64,000 bases of DNA from Cohnella caldifontis. Lineage in GTDB: Bacteria > Bacillota > Bacilli > Paenibacillales > Paenibacillaceae. Below are positions 1-10,100 of this stretch, one piece after another. Below the pieces are notes generated by a model, which saw nothing but the letters and a program-made list of their open reading frames with translations, was not told the origin of the DNA and made no database searches. Location: NCBI RefSeq assembly GCF_029360585.1, contig NZ_JAQZSJ010000009.1, forward strand, positions 140,623-204,622, given 5' to 3'. Position 1 is the first letter of the stretch. Every line of letters begins with the position of its first letter. The position numbers and the translations under genes were made by a program.

Positions 1-299
1 TCGGAATACCACTGACCCGCCGGAACGTCCGAAAATCGGACTTGCTCCTTGCCCGAGTAGCCGAACGAACGGTTAATCAGCGCAACCAGTTCCGCCCTCG
101 TAATCGGAGCGCCAGGCTTGAAAGTCCCGTCCGGATTGCCGGAAATAAAGCCTTTATTCACCCAGTCCTCAATGGTCTTCTCAGCCCAGTTCCCTTGAAT
201 GTCGCTCAACGTTTTTGCCGCAGCCGAAGTGAAGCCCATAGGAACGGACATGACGAATAGCATCACGGCTATCAATAGTATGTTAAATCTACTTTTCAC
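1..299 (-). CDS. SLH-domain surface protein, N-terminal part (cut by window edge)
   Basis: The minus strand reads from a GTG start at 299 with AAGGGAGA just upstream. The first 27 residues form a signal peptide (basic MKSRF start, hydrophobic core, SAAA before the mature end). An S-layer homology motif follows: a GNWAEKTIEDWVNKG helix, then the GNPDGTFKPGAPITRAELVALI signature, then the start of a second repeat (FSDVPAGQWYS). SLH domains bind pyruvylated secondary cell-wall polymer, so the product should be anchored on the cell surface. Here the SLH repeats are at the N-terminus, unlike the other SLH proteins of this window, which carry them at the C-terminus. The remainder lies outside the window, so its activity is unknown. 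Confidence 0.85.
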   Translation of the reverse strand, partial: MKSRFNILLIAVMLFVMSVPMGFTSAAAKTLSDIQGNWAEKTIEDWVNKGFISGNPDGTFKPGAPITRAELVALINRSFGYSGKEQVRFSDVPAGQWYS

Positions 300-458
300 A
301 GAATCTTCTCCCTTGTTGGAATAAATTGCAATATTCTCTTCTCATTATAGCAAAAATTAACATAATAATATAAAAATATGTTTTGATAGCCATTTATCTC
401 GTCGTATCGCAACTTCGATACCCTGACCTTCCTTGCGTGACTTCACTGGACATGAAAA

Positions 459-489
459 ATCCTCCCCTGATTCGACTCCGGGGAGGATT
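459..489 (-). terminator. Intrinsic terminator of the serine hydrolase gene
   Basis: A perfect 10-bp inverted repeat (AATCCTCCCC/GGGGAGGATT) is followed, reading on the minus strand, by TTTTC. It lies 17 bp past the stop of the hydrolase gene. Confidence 0.8.
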
Positions 490-505
490 ACAATGATTAC
501 CGTTT

Positions 506-1762
506 TCACGATACGGCTTTTACGATTTCTCTAAAAGCGGTTATTTCTTCGTAATCTTGATAAATCGAATTTACCGGATAAGCGGAAACCTTAGCGATGA
601 CTACCTTTGCGTCTTTGTCTACGTATACATACTGGCCATAGGATCCGATAGCGGAAAACTCTTGACCGAACTTGGCTCCTTCCGGAACCCACCATTGATA
701 CTGAAAGCCAAAATGCGGGGCAGCCGCATTCGGCTGTAAATCCGCATCGACGGGCGTGGTGGCTTCCTTTACCCATTTTGCGGAAACGATCTGCTCTCCT
801 CTCCACTCGCCGTCTTGCATGAATAGCTGACCAAGTTTAGCCAGGTCTCGAAGCGGTGCGTTGATGAAACTGAAAGCAAAATCGCGATGGTTTAAATCCT
901 GGTTCAAATAAGCATCGCTCGTCATGCCAAGCGGTTTCCAGAGCTTGTCGGACAACACCTCGTGCAACGGTTTCTTGTATACATTCTCGATTAGAAAAGC
1001 AAGAACCTCCGAATCCGGGCTCTTATAGTTGAACGTATGCAGCTCACCGCCGCGCAGCTTTTGAATAAAGTCTTTCACCGGCATCTGCTTGAATACGACA
1101 TCCTGCACCATACGCCAGATATCCGATTTTTTATCGCCGTAATCCTCGTTCCAAACGACTCCGGAGGACATTTGAAGGACATCGCGAATCGTCGCCTTTT
1201 CGTAGCCCGAACCTTTCAATTCAGGAACGTACCGGGTAATGTTGTCGTCGATGCTCTTGATTTTCCCTTCGTCAACTGCGATGCCTACAAGGGTGGAAAC
1301 GTAGGATTTCGCGATGGACCAGGAGGTGAAGCGAGTACAGGAATCGTTGCCGTTGAAATACTGTTCATTTACGATCTTGCCGTCTTTGATGACGAGAAAA
1401 CCGTTGGTTCTGCTGCGGTTCAATAAATCCGCGAACTTGCGGGTTTCGCCGTTGAATCGATAGGTAATCGTGCTAAGATCAACGATTTTCCCCCTTTTGA
1501 ACGGACGAGCCTTACTGCCCGTTTGAATGATGGAATAAGGGAGGACTTGATCCATATGGACAAAACTCCGGAGCATGTTATCCGGATCGACAACGGTTGG
1601 CACCTTCGTTACATCGTAGCGATTGCTGATCGGATCGCTGCACGTCGCGAGCTTAGCTGCAGGAGCACTCTGCTCTGGTTCCGCCGTTCCGGCTGAAGCG
1701 CTTAATGCCGAACTCAGAAGTAATGCAGTTGCGGCAAACAAACTGACAAGCTGTTTCTTCAT
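506..1762 (-). CDS. Secreted serine hydrolase, beta-lactamase/6-aminohexanoate-dimer-hydrolase family
   Basis: The 418-aa product starts at the ATG at 1762, preceded by GGAGAGG; a longer open frame to 1975 has no ribosome site and runs through a terminator. A signal peptide (MKKQLVSLFAATALLLSSALSASAG) is clear. The catalytic SxxK is in TSWSIAKSYVSTLVG (about residue 160), the Tyr of the second motif in FNYKSPDSE, and the third motif region reads GSYGQYVYVD, as in NylB-like esterases rather than the KTG of true beta-lactamases. The family includes penicillin-binding-like esterases and amide hydrolases, so antibiotic resistance cannot be inferred. The gene appears monocistronic, with its own terminator. 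The substrate is unknown. Confidence 0.85.
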   Translation of the reverse strand: MKKQLVSLFAATALLLSSALSASAGTAEPEQSAPAAKLATCSDPISNRYDVTKVPTVVDPDNMLRSFVHMDQVLPYSIIQTGSKARPFKRGKIVDLSTITYRFNGETRKFADLLNRSRTNGFLVIKDGKIVNEQYFNGNDSCTRFTSWSIAKSYVSTLVGIAVDEGKIKSIDDNITRYVPELKGSGYEKATIRDVLQMSSGVVWNEDYGDKKSDIWRMVQDVVFKQMPVKDFIQKLRGGELHTFNYKSPDSEVLAFLIENVYKKPLHEVLSDKLWKPLGMTSDAYLNQDLNHRDFAFSFINAPLRDLAKLGQLFMQDGEWRGEQIVSAKWVKEATTPVDADLQPNAAAPHFGFQYQWWVPEGAKFGQEFSAIGSYGQYVYVDKDAKVVIAKVSAYPVNSIYQDYEEITAFREIVKAVS

Positions 1763-1891
1763 TGGGTTCCTCTCCTTCTTTTTAATCACTTGTTCCGATT
1801 TCACAACCGATCCTACGCATCCAATTTGAACGTAACATGAATGAAATGGAAACGAATGTAAAATCTGCTTGGCTTGAGATTGCACTTGAGC

Positions 1892-1922
1892 AAAAAAAAG
1901 ACACGGAAGGAACAACTCCGTG
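1892..1922 (-). terminator. Intrinsic terminator downstream of the MMPL operon
   Basis: A 6-bp stem (CACGGA/TCCGTG) is followed on the minus strand by TC and eight T residues. It lies about 70 bp past the MMPL stop codon. Confidence 0.75.
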
Positions 1923-1992
1923 CCTGCAGGAAGCAAAGCTTCCGATTCGCTGAGATAAATATCGTTGATGAGCAAGTATGGGAGAAAACACG

Positions 1993-4191
1993 TTAGTCTC
2001 GGCGTCCTGGCCAGAAAGCCCGCTTGCCCAGAAGCAGCGTAATCGCCGGTACGAGCAACGGACGCACAACGAACGTATCGAGCAAAATCCCGAGCGCGAC
2101 GATGACTCCCATTTGCAACATCAACTGGACCGGCATCGTGATCAAAACGGCGAACGTACCCGCAAGTATGAGGCCGGCCGACGTAATGACGGATCCCGTC
2201 TCCCCCACGCCTTCCAAGACCGCTTGATTAAGCGGCATGCGCTTGCTCTTCTGCCATATGGAAGAGATCACGAAAATATTGTAATCCTCGCCCAGCGCGA
2301 TCAAAAATACAAACGAATAGAGCGGGATCGTGCCTTGAATCGCGTCCATGCCCATGAACTCGTGCAAGACGATCCACCCTAATCCTAACGCCGACAAATA
2401 CGAGAGCAATACGGTTAGGATAGGTACGTCGCAGCGATCAAAGAACGCAGATACGCGATGAGAAGCATTGCGATCACGAGAATGATCAGCGGCAAAATGA
2501 TGCTCATATCCCGTATATTCGTTTCTTTCGTGTCATATTGCTCTGCCGTCTCTCCGGAAATCCATACATGATCCGCAGCGTTCGCGTCGCCCAATCGATT
2601 CAGCTCTTTCTCGACCGTTCGGCGAAGGTCCGGCATGAGGTTCATCGCTTCCGTCGAATAAGGGTTCAGGTTAAGGCTTACGTCATAAGCCAGGATTGCA
2701 GGGTTCGTCTTCCCTGCCTGCGGCTCGGATACTTGCGTCACGTAAGGAAGCGAGGCCAATGTCCGGGCAACGCCGCGATCCTTGCCGTCGGTATCCACGA
2801 TCACTTTAACGGGTGCGAGTTCGCCGGGCGAGAACTGCTCGCCGATGACGGAGAATCCTTCGATGGATGCCATCGTTTTGGGGAACATGGCCAGCTTATC
2901 GAACGTGAACTTCACCTGGGTCGAGAATACGGCAAATCCGCCGAGCACCAAACAGGTCAGGACCATAATGAACCAAGGCCGGCGTACGACGAGAGAACCG
3001 ATCAAATTACGCGAAGGCTTGCTGTCAGCCGGGATCGGCAGTCCCTTGCGCTTGGCCCGTTCGGCCAGCATGACCGGCGTCCTCGGAATGAACGGCCAGA
3101 ACGAAGCGCGCCCCATAATGGCGAGCGGGAACAAGCGTCAAGCTGGCCAGGACCATCATGAAAATGGAGATCCCGAACGGCGCGGCAAGCAGCCGGAACG
3201 AACCGTACTCCGCAACGATCATCGTAAGGAGCGAGAGAATGACGGTTAAACCGCTCATCGCGATCGCGCCCGACGATCCGCTAATGGCGCCGCGAAGCGC
3301 CTTGAACTTGTCCGGTTCAGTCTTGAGCAGCTGACGGAACCGGTATATGAGGAACAAGCCATAATCCGTACCGGCGCCGAACAACAATACGGTCATGATA
3401 TTGGTTCCTTGCTTTTCCACCGTTATCATGCCGCTATGCACCATCCAGCCCAATATCGGACTGATGACGGAATAAGCGATGCCTACCGCGACCAGCGGGA
3501 GCAAAGCCAGAATCGGCGAGCGGTAAATAAGCAGCAGCAGCACGAGCACAAGAAGTACGGTACCCAAGAGCAACGTTTTGTCGGCCTGTCCGAATACTCC
3601 GGTTGCGTCGATCTGTATGCCTACCGGTCCGGTCACTCTTGCGTTCAAGTCAGCCGGAGATTCGACGGCGACGGCGAACGGATCCGAACCGAATAGGACG
3701 GTTGCTTCTTCTTTGGCTTGTTCTACGCCTTCCTTCCACTCATTCGATTGCGCGCTTTTACTGAAGAATACCGGCGTTACGATGGTGCTGCCATCCTTCG
3801 ACAGCTTCGTTTTCAAAGCCTGAAGCGGCATTCGATGCAAGGACGGCACGGATGTCTGGTACGGTACGGGATGTGTCGATAATCGATCGGTAAATCGTTG
3901 GATGCGCTGCAGATCGGTATCGGTCAGTCCTCCTTGGCGGCGCCACACGAACAGGGCAAGTGCATCTTCCGCATTCGGATATTCTCTCTTCACCCATTCA
4001 CGCGCTTGCACGGATGGCCTGTCGTCGGCCAACGGGGGAGCGTTATTCACGACTTCCTTGCTAATGGACGGAGCCAACGTATTTAACAACCCCGCCGCGA
4101 CTAGCCAAATCAGCAACGTAACCCATCTGGAAGTCGGGCCGGCCACCCATTTATCGATTCCAATTCGATCCTTCACGCCTGATTCTCCCAT
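1993..4191 (-). pseudogene. MMPL/RND-type membrane exporter, frameshifted twice
   Basis: Three consecutive minus-strand frames together make one MMPL-family protein of about 730 residues. The N-terminal part (4191 to about 3125) has TM1, a large extracellular domain and TM2-6 including GAGTDYGLFLIYRFR. The middle part (about 3125-2415) has the second extracellular domain. The C-terminal part (about 2425-1993) has IALGEDYNIFVIS and the last helices. The first break, near 3126, looks like loss of a GC dinucleotide (VPA|LAIMG); the second, near 2418, needs one extra base (TYLS|LTVLLSYLS). Net loss is three bases, so the outer parts share a frame. MMPL proteins export lipids or hydrophobic compounds. 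The start at 4191 fits the family N-terminus and lies 4 bp after the upstream stop. Either a decaying gene or two sequencing errors. Confidence 0.8.
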
Positions 4192-4195
4192 TCTG

Positions 4196-4408
4196 TCATT
4201 GTCTTGGAAAAATAACCAAGAGAACAAAGATACCGGACATTCCATATAGAACCATTACCATGATTCGAAACCCATACGTCCTATTCTCATCATCACGCGC
4301 AAGCAGATGCAGCGATACTCCGGACGCGATCACAAATAGAGAGACCAGCAGATAATCGGATAAACTCAATTCAAACGCTTTGCTCCGCGGAATCATTATT
4401 GAGGGCAT
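4196..4408 (-). CDS. Small membrane protein, unknown family
   Basis: This 70-aa product has two predicted membrane helices (LSLSDYLLVSLFVIASGVSL and FRIMVMVLYGMSGIFVLLVI) separated by a charged loop (ARDDENRTYG). The ATG at 4408 has GAGGAAG a few bases upstream and overlaps the end of the DUF6220-like gene by 38 bp; its stop is only 4 bp before the MMPL start. The tight packing suggests translational coupling and a role alongside the exporter. No family was recognised. Confidence 0.6.
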   Translation of the reverse strand: MPSIMIPRSKAFELSLSDYLLVSLFVIASGVSLHLLARDDENRTYGFRIMVMVLYGMSGIFVLLVIFPRQ

Positions 4409-4763
4409 CGGTCTTCCTCGCGAGGGACACCGTTCCGAAAAACATCATCAGGGCGAGTACCGGATGAAGAGCGGATAAATATCCGATATCGGACGGTAAT
4501 TTGGCGAAGACGCCCATCAAGATGAGTAGGACGATCAAACCTGCGCTAGACAGGCGAAATGAGACCGGCAGCCGTGCGAAGAAAGAAGCGACGAGCATCA
4601 GGATCGGGGGGATGATCAAGAACCTGGAAAACATCGCATGGCTTGCCCACTGGTCCGAATTCCAGAATAATGCGAGGCCGGCGAGAAACACTTGGATCAA
4701 AATGAAAACAGCAAAAATCCGTGCCAGCAGCTTAAAAACGATACGAGCTCTAGGGACACTCAT
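4371..4763 (-). CDS. DUF6220-like four-helix membrane protein
   Basis: The 130-aa product has four hydrophobic helices: FAVFILIQVFLAGLALFW, RFLIIPPILMLVASFF, AGLIVLLILMGVFA and LHPVLALMMFFGTVSLA. The pattern of a first helix with an FWNS loop, and a fourth helix opening with LHPVLAL, resembles DUF6220 proteins (family assigned from memory). GCGAGGA precedes the ATG. It is the first gene of a minus-strand operon with a small membrane protein and an MMPL exporter, divergent from the two-component system, which is a common arrangement for sensor-controlled efflux. Its biochemical role is unknown. Confidence 0.6.
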   Translation of the reverse strand: MSVPRARIVFKLLARIFAVFILIQVFLAGLALFWNSDQWASHAMFSRFLIIPPILMLVASFFARLPVSFRLSSAGLIVLLILMGVFAKLPSDIGYLSALHPVLALMMFFGTVSLARKTDALNNDSAEQSV

Positions 4764-4922
4764 TTTTGAATCCTCGCTTTCGTTAAATTGAGATCGCAGT
4801 CAGTTTAATCCATAAATGTCGAGAACTTATGCAAATCTTCCTCTCTTTGCGTGAACGTCCAGATGAACCCGAACCATTCAAGGTATAATGGCATCAAAAC
4901 CCATTTGGAAAGGAGCGGTGAG

Positions 4923-5609
4923 GTGGAACCGAAACTGCTTCTCGTTGAGGATGAACCGGGAATGCTGGAGGAGATGCAAACATTTTTGCAACGCGAGGGG
5001 TTCAGGGTATTGACCGCCCGTACCGGCAAGGAAGCGCTCGCGATTGCCCAGTCTGAACGGCCCGATCTCGTCGTGCTGGATTGGATGCTCCCCGAGAAAA
5101 GCGGCATCGACGTATGCCGCGAAATCAGGCAAACCTCTCATTGCGGCATTATCATGGTCACGGCCCGATCGGATGAATCGGATAAAATCGTCGGACTGGA
5201 AATCGGCGCGGACGATTATTTGACGAAGCCGTTCAGCTTGCGCGAGCTCGCATCGCGCATCCGCGCTTTGCTTCGCCGCTTGCGCGGTCCGGAAGACAAG
5301 CCGATGTCGTTGGAACGGGACAACCTGATCATTTCCGAAGCCAAATGTCAGGTATTCAAGGACGGCCGGGAGATCCAATTGACACCGACGGAATTCAAAA
5401 TTTTGTACACGTTGGCCGCGCGTCCCGGAATGGTATTCAGCCGCCTGCAATTATTAAAAGCCGCGCTCGCGGACGAATATATGGGATACGAAAGAACGAT
5501 GGATTCCCATATCCGGAATCTTCGCCGCAAGTTGGGAGACGATCCGGCCGATCCTCGTTATATTCAAACGGTATACGGTTTCGGCTACCGATTCGGTGAA
5601 CGGCCATGA
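4923..5609 (+). CDS. OmpR/PhoB-family response regulator
   Basis: Start is the GTG at 4923, 7 bp after AGGAG; the upstream ATG at 4851 has no ribosome site and would add 24 residues ahead of the receiver domain. The 228-aa product has a receiver domain with acidic pocket (VEDE, residues 8-11), phospho-acceptor Asp53 in VVLDWMLPEKSG, and conserved Lys in DDYLTKPFS. The winged-helix domain contains TPTEFKILYTLAARPG and the SHIRNLRRKLGDD recognition region, ending YGFGYRF. The stop overlaps the kinase start (ATGA). A TATAAT sits at 4884-4889 but no good -35 was found. It probably controls the divergent DUF6220/MMPL operon (inference from position). Confidence 0.93.
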   Translation: MEPKLLLVEDEPGMLEEMQTFLQREGFRVLTARTGKEALAIAQSERPDLVVLDWMLPEKSGIDVCREIRQTSHCGIIMVTARSDESDKIVGLEIGADDYLTKPFSLRELASRIRALLRRLRGPEDKPMSLERDNLIISEAKCQVFKDGREIQLTPTEFKILYTLAARPGMVFSRLQLLKAALADEYMGYERTMDSHIRNLRRKLGDDPADPRYIQTVYGFGYRFGERP

Positions 5610-6745
5610 AGATGACGGTCCGCATGAAAACATTTGCCGGTATGGGACTGCTCGTGCTCATTGTCAGCATCACTTTCTCGCTTACGACGCAATCCTACAC
5701 AAGCAGCTTGATCGATGAATTTCAAAGAGAACACCTCGACGCCCGCTACTTGAGTGCCGCGCCCGAAGAGCAATTCGAAATCTTCAAATCTTATTTCCTT
5801 GACCATACGCGGGCGAACGCGCTGCTCAGCGTCACGCACGGCGTACGCTTGTCCTTTTTCGTCGCGATCGGATTGATCTACAGTTTTTGGATTTCGGGGG
5901 TGCTGACCCTCCCGCTCAAGAAGCTCATAACCGCAATAGAGCGCGTGTCGCATGGCGACCTGAACGTCAAAGTACCCGTTAACTCGAAAGACGAGTACGG
6001 GCAAGTCGCTCAAACTTTCAACGACATGACTCTTCGCCTCCGGGAAGCGGAGGACGCCCGGAGGCGGTTGGTCGCGGACGTCGCCCATGAGCTTCGAACT
6101 CCGTTGTCCATCATGCAGCTGAAATTGGAAAATGCGCAACAGCCCGGTCAAAACGTCCCTCCGGAAATGCTGCTTAGGCTTCATGACGAAGTGATCCGTT
6201 TAGGCCTGATCGTGGAAGATCTTCATGTGTTGTCGCTCGCTGAGGCGGGCCGGTTGACATTGGATTGCCAACCGCTCGATTTGTCGGCAAGGCTTGAACA
6301 AATCGTAGAGGATGTGAAGATGGAGGCCGAGGAGAATGGACTGGAAATACGCTGCCATTCGAACGCGAGACCGGTAACGGTAATGGCCGATGCCAGACGG
6401 ATCACGCAGGTGTTCATCAATTTATTGACGAATGCCATCCGCTACACGCCGGAAGGCGGAAAGATTTCGGTTGAAATCGAGGATCAAGTCGTCGATCGGG
6501 GTTCGATTTACGCCACGGTCTCCGTAACGGATACCGGCATTGGGATACCGGCCGTAGAGCTGGCCCACCTATTTGATCGTTTTTATCGCGTGGAAAAGGC
6601 CCGATCGAGACATACCGGCGGAACTGGACTCGGCCTGTCCATTGCCCATCACTTCGTCAAAGCCCACGGCGGGTTCATCCGCGTCGCGAGCGAGCCTGAT
6701 CGAGGTACGACATTTACCGTATATTTGCCTTCGGGTAATGGATAG
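5606..6745 (+). CDS. Membrane sensor histidine kinase (HAMP-HisKA-HATPase)
   Basis: The 379-aa product overlaps the regulator gene by 4 bp and is its cognate kinase. TM1 is at residues 11-28 (GMGLLVLIVSITFSLTT). A short extracellular loop follows, then TM2 (FFVAIGLIYSFWISGVL), a HAMP linker (LPLKKLITAIERVSHGDLNVKVP), the H-box with phospho-acceptor His in VADVAHELRTPLSIMQ, N-box NLLTNAIRYTP, G1 DTGIGIP, F-box FDRFYRV and G2 GGTGLGLSIA. All catalytic boxes are intact. The sensing loop is only about 50 residues, typical of kinases that detect membrane stress or a partner transporter; the signal is unknown. Confidence 0.93.
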   Translation: MKMTVRMKTFAGMGLLVLIVSITFSLTTQSYTSSLIDEFQREHLDARYLSAAPEEQFEIFKSYFLDHTRANALLSVTHGVRLSFFVAIGLIYSFWISGVLTLPLKKLITAIERVSHGDLNVKVPVNSKDEYGQVAQTFNDMTLRLREAEDARRRLVADVAHELRTPLSIMQLKLENAQQPGQNVPPEMLLRLHDEVIRLGLIVEDLHVLSLAEAGRLTLDCQPLDLSARLEQIVEDVKMEAEENGLEIRCHSNARPVTVMADARRITQVFINLLTNAIRYTPEGGKISVEIEDQVVDRGSIYATVSVTDTGIGIPAVELAHLFDRFYRVEKARSRHTGGTGLGLSIAHHFVKAHGGFIRVASEPDRGTTFTVYLPSGNG

Positions 6746-6749
6746 AAAT

Positions 6750-6952
6750 AACCCGTAATCCCCGTAGGCTAGCGCTGAACCTCCGTCCACTATATAGGTC
6801 AGGTCCGCTAACCCGCTTGCTCCCGATTCCGCATAGACGCACGCGGTGACGCTCCCGTTCGTCCAAGCACCCCTTGTATAGGCGCTGCCGTCCGCTTTTT
6901 TCAGCGCGGGCGTCAGCCTTAACCCGCTCGCCGCCTCCGCCGCCTTATGCAT
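6750..6952 (-). pseudogene. Fragment of an Ig-like repeat surface protein
   Basis: On the minus strand, directly behind the kinase gene, about 67 codons read ASGLRLTPALKKADG, AYTRGAWTNGSVTA and LADLTYIVDGGSALAYGDYG. This matches the repeat style of secreted Paenibacillus Ig-like/SLH proteins (TPA...ADGSAYTNG.WTN..V). There is no start signal and the frame runs into the kinase gene, so it is a relic of a larger surface-protein gene. Upstream bases to 7149 hold only the promoter and ribosome site region of the next gene. Confidence 0.5.
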
Positions 6953-7149
6953 ATATGTCTTTTTTTGCCTGTTTGTGTATGGTAAACACTGTTAATATAC
7001 TACTGAAGCACGAATTCCCTGAAAGGGACTCATTTGGGAGGGGAGTTTTCCGGGAGACATTCACAATGGCGTGCAGGAACGAAGTTGCAATCTGTCTGCT
7101 TGCAGCAAGATTTGAAGTAAGGCTATCGTACATAAGAGGAGAGAAGTAA

Positions 7150-10100
7150 ATGACAACTAGGAGACGCAGCTCGGCAAAAGCGAGAGTGGTAGCCATAGGG
7201 ATGAGCTTGCTGTTGGCCGTTCTTTCACTGACGCCGATTGCAGCTGTCGGCAGGGCATATGCGGAGCCGACGCTTCCGGAGGTGACACCGGATTATGAGG
7301 GGCCTTTAACCTGGAAGGACTATACGGCTCCGGCGTCAAAGTCGTTGTTGGTACCTGGTGATTTTTTCGTTCCGAACTCGTTGGTCTTTGATAATAAGGA
7401 CAATGCTTATGTGACGAAGATAAACACGGTGTTCGTCACCGGTAATGCCACAGCTAAAGTGGAAATGATATCGAACGGGGGCCAGACGGTCACCGATATC
7501 ACCTACAATGCCCCACTTCATCATCCGGGAGGCATCGCGGTTGACCTTGACGGGAACCTGTACGTGTCCGATAACAGCGAAGCTACAATCAACGGCAATA
7601 ATGTTGCCAAAATATGGATGCTGCCTCATGAGACGGATGAGTGGGTAGACATTACGAAAAATGAACCGATCCAATATGCGATGGGCGTTGCGGTAGATCG
7701 GCAAGGCAACGTGTATGCAGTCGACAGCAATTCCGAGCCCAACAATCCATTGGCGGCGCCGCGAATATTAAAGCTGCTTAAAGAGGAGTCGTCGTGGGCG
7801 CCGTCGTGGGACGATATTACAGGTACGTCGTCGCCATTCAACCTGCCTTATGATATTGCGGTAGACGGTGAAGGGAATGTGTTCGTCAGCGATTTGCCGG
7901 ATGGTCCCGCATTGCCGGGCGGAGGAATTTATAAACTGTCGGCCAACGACGACAACTCCGCTTGGACGAATGTTGTGCCTGCGACCGCTGACGGAAAAAA
8001 TGCGTTTATGCCGTACGGCATTGGAATCGATAAATTCGATAATCTTTATGCAATAAGCATGGCTGACGGTAAAGTCATGAAACTGCGGCATAATGGCGGA
8101 CCGGATGATTGGAAGGAAATAGAGGTCGTGTCCAATCCGCCTGCCAACAATTTTGATGTCGCTGCAGACAGCTCCGGTTATTTGTACAAAGTGAGCTACA
8201 ATCTAGACGGCATTACAATATATACAAATGTGTATAGACTAATGGCGTCTATCGTTTACGACGGCAACGAAAACACGGGTGGAACAGTTCCGGTAGACAA
8301 TGCCGGGTACAAGCCGAATGGATCCGCTACCGTATCCGGCAACACGGGCAATCTGGTGAAAACGGGCTATGTGTTTGGAGGCTGGAACACGTCGGCCGAC
8401 GGAAAAGGAGTATCCTACGCTCCGGGCGCAACGATCAGCATGAAGCAAAGCATAACGCTGTATGCGTCCTGGGATCCGATTCTGCCCTACACCGTCTCCT
8501 ATCAGGCTGGAGAGGGCGGAAGCATAAGCGGTCCGGCCAGCGAGACGGTATACGGCGGAAGCTCTCCGGCTTCAGTGCCGGACGTAACGCCCGATCCGGG
8601 CAGCACATTCCTGGGCTGGAGCAGTGACGGAGGAACGACGCTGCTGACCCGCGATGAATTAGCGTCCGCCATCATAACGGGCCATATCACGTTTACAGCT
8701 TATTTTCAGCCGCCTGTATCTGTGACAAGGCTTGCTCTAGACAGTACCTCCTACACGCTGAAGATAGGCGCAACACACCAGACGGTAACGACGGCGGTAT
8801 ATTCCGACCAGAGCAGACACGTTCTTAATTCGGGTGTTTTGTACTCTTCGAGCAACACAACTGTCGCTACGGTGGATAACACGGGACTTGTAACGGCGAA
8901 CGCGAGAGGACAGACTGTCATTACCGCCGTATATCGACGCCAACAGGCTGAAGCGACCGTCACGGTGGAATCGTCTTCCAGCAACAATCCTGACAGCACG
9001 ACAGGCACCCTTCCGGTAACTACCAATCCGGGGATTGAAATCATCGTGGATGGCGTGAAGCAGGAACAGCTGGCGACAGTCCGGCAAGATACGATAAACG
9101 GACGAATCGTTACAACCGTTGTGCTGGACAGTCAGAAAGTGACGGACAAGCTGCAGCGGGAAAACAATAAGCTGCTGACCATTCCGATGAGCGGGAACAA
9201 CCCGGTTGTTGTCGGCGAACTGAACGGAAGCTTGGTCAAAGCGCTCGAATCGAACAATGCTCAGATCCAGATCGTAACCGATAAAGCGACTTACACGCTT
9301 CCGGCATCGCAAATCAATATCGACAGCATTTCCGCGCAGGTAGGAACCGGCGTGAAGCTGGAAGACATAACGGTTCGAATTCAAATTTCCGAAACGTCCG
9401 ACGACAAAGCAGCACAGGTGCAAGCAGCTGCACAGCGCAATCATTTTGATACGCTCGTACATCCGGTCGATTTCGAGATTTCCGCCTCCTACGGTCCGCA
9501 AATCGTTCAAGCGAACAAATTCAACAGCTACGTTGGACGGATGATCGCCCTTCCGGAGGGGACGAATACGGAAAACATAACGACGGGCGTCGTGCTCACG
9601 GCTGAAGGCGAATTGTTTCATGTGCCGACCACCGTTGTCCAACAAGGCGGCAAATCTTATGCGCTCATTAACAGCTTGACCAACAGCACGTATTCCGTGA
9701 TTTATAACCCTCGGGAAATGAATGACGTTAAGGGACACTGGGCGAAAGCCGATGTAAACGACATGAGCTCCCGTCTGATCATTCAAGGCGTGACGGCAAC
9801 GGAATTCCACCCGGACGCTTCGATTACGAGAGCGGAGTTCGCGGCCATCGTCACGCGCGCGCTCGGCATCCAAGGCGTAACGCATAAAGGCATCTTTACG
9901 GATGTCGCTTCCGAGAACTGGTATGCGGGAGCCGTGCAGGCCGCAGCCGATTACAAGCTGATTGAAGGTTATAGCGACGGTTCGTTCCGTCCGAACCAAA
10001 AGATCACCCGCCAAGAGGCGGCAGCCGTGCTGGCTCGCGCGACGGGCATTGCGAACCTGAAGCCGGATTTGCCCGATGCGGAAATATCCCGCTTGTTGTC

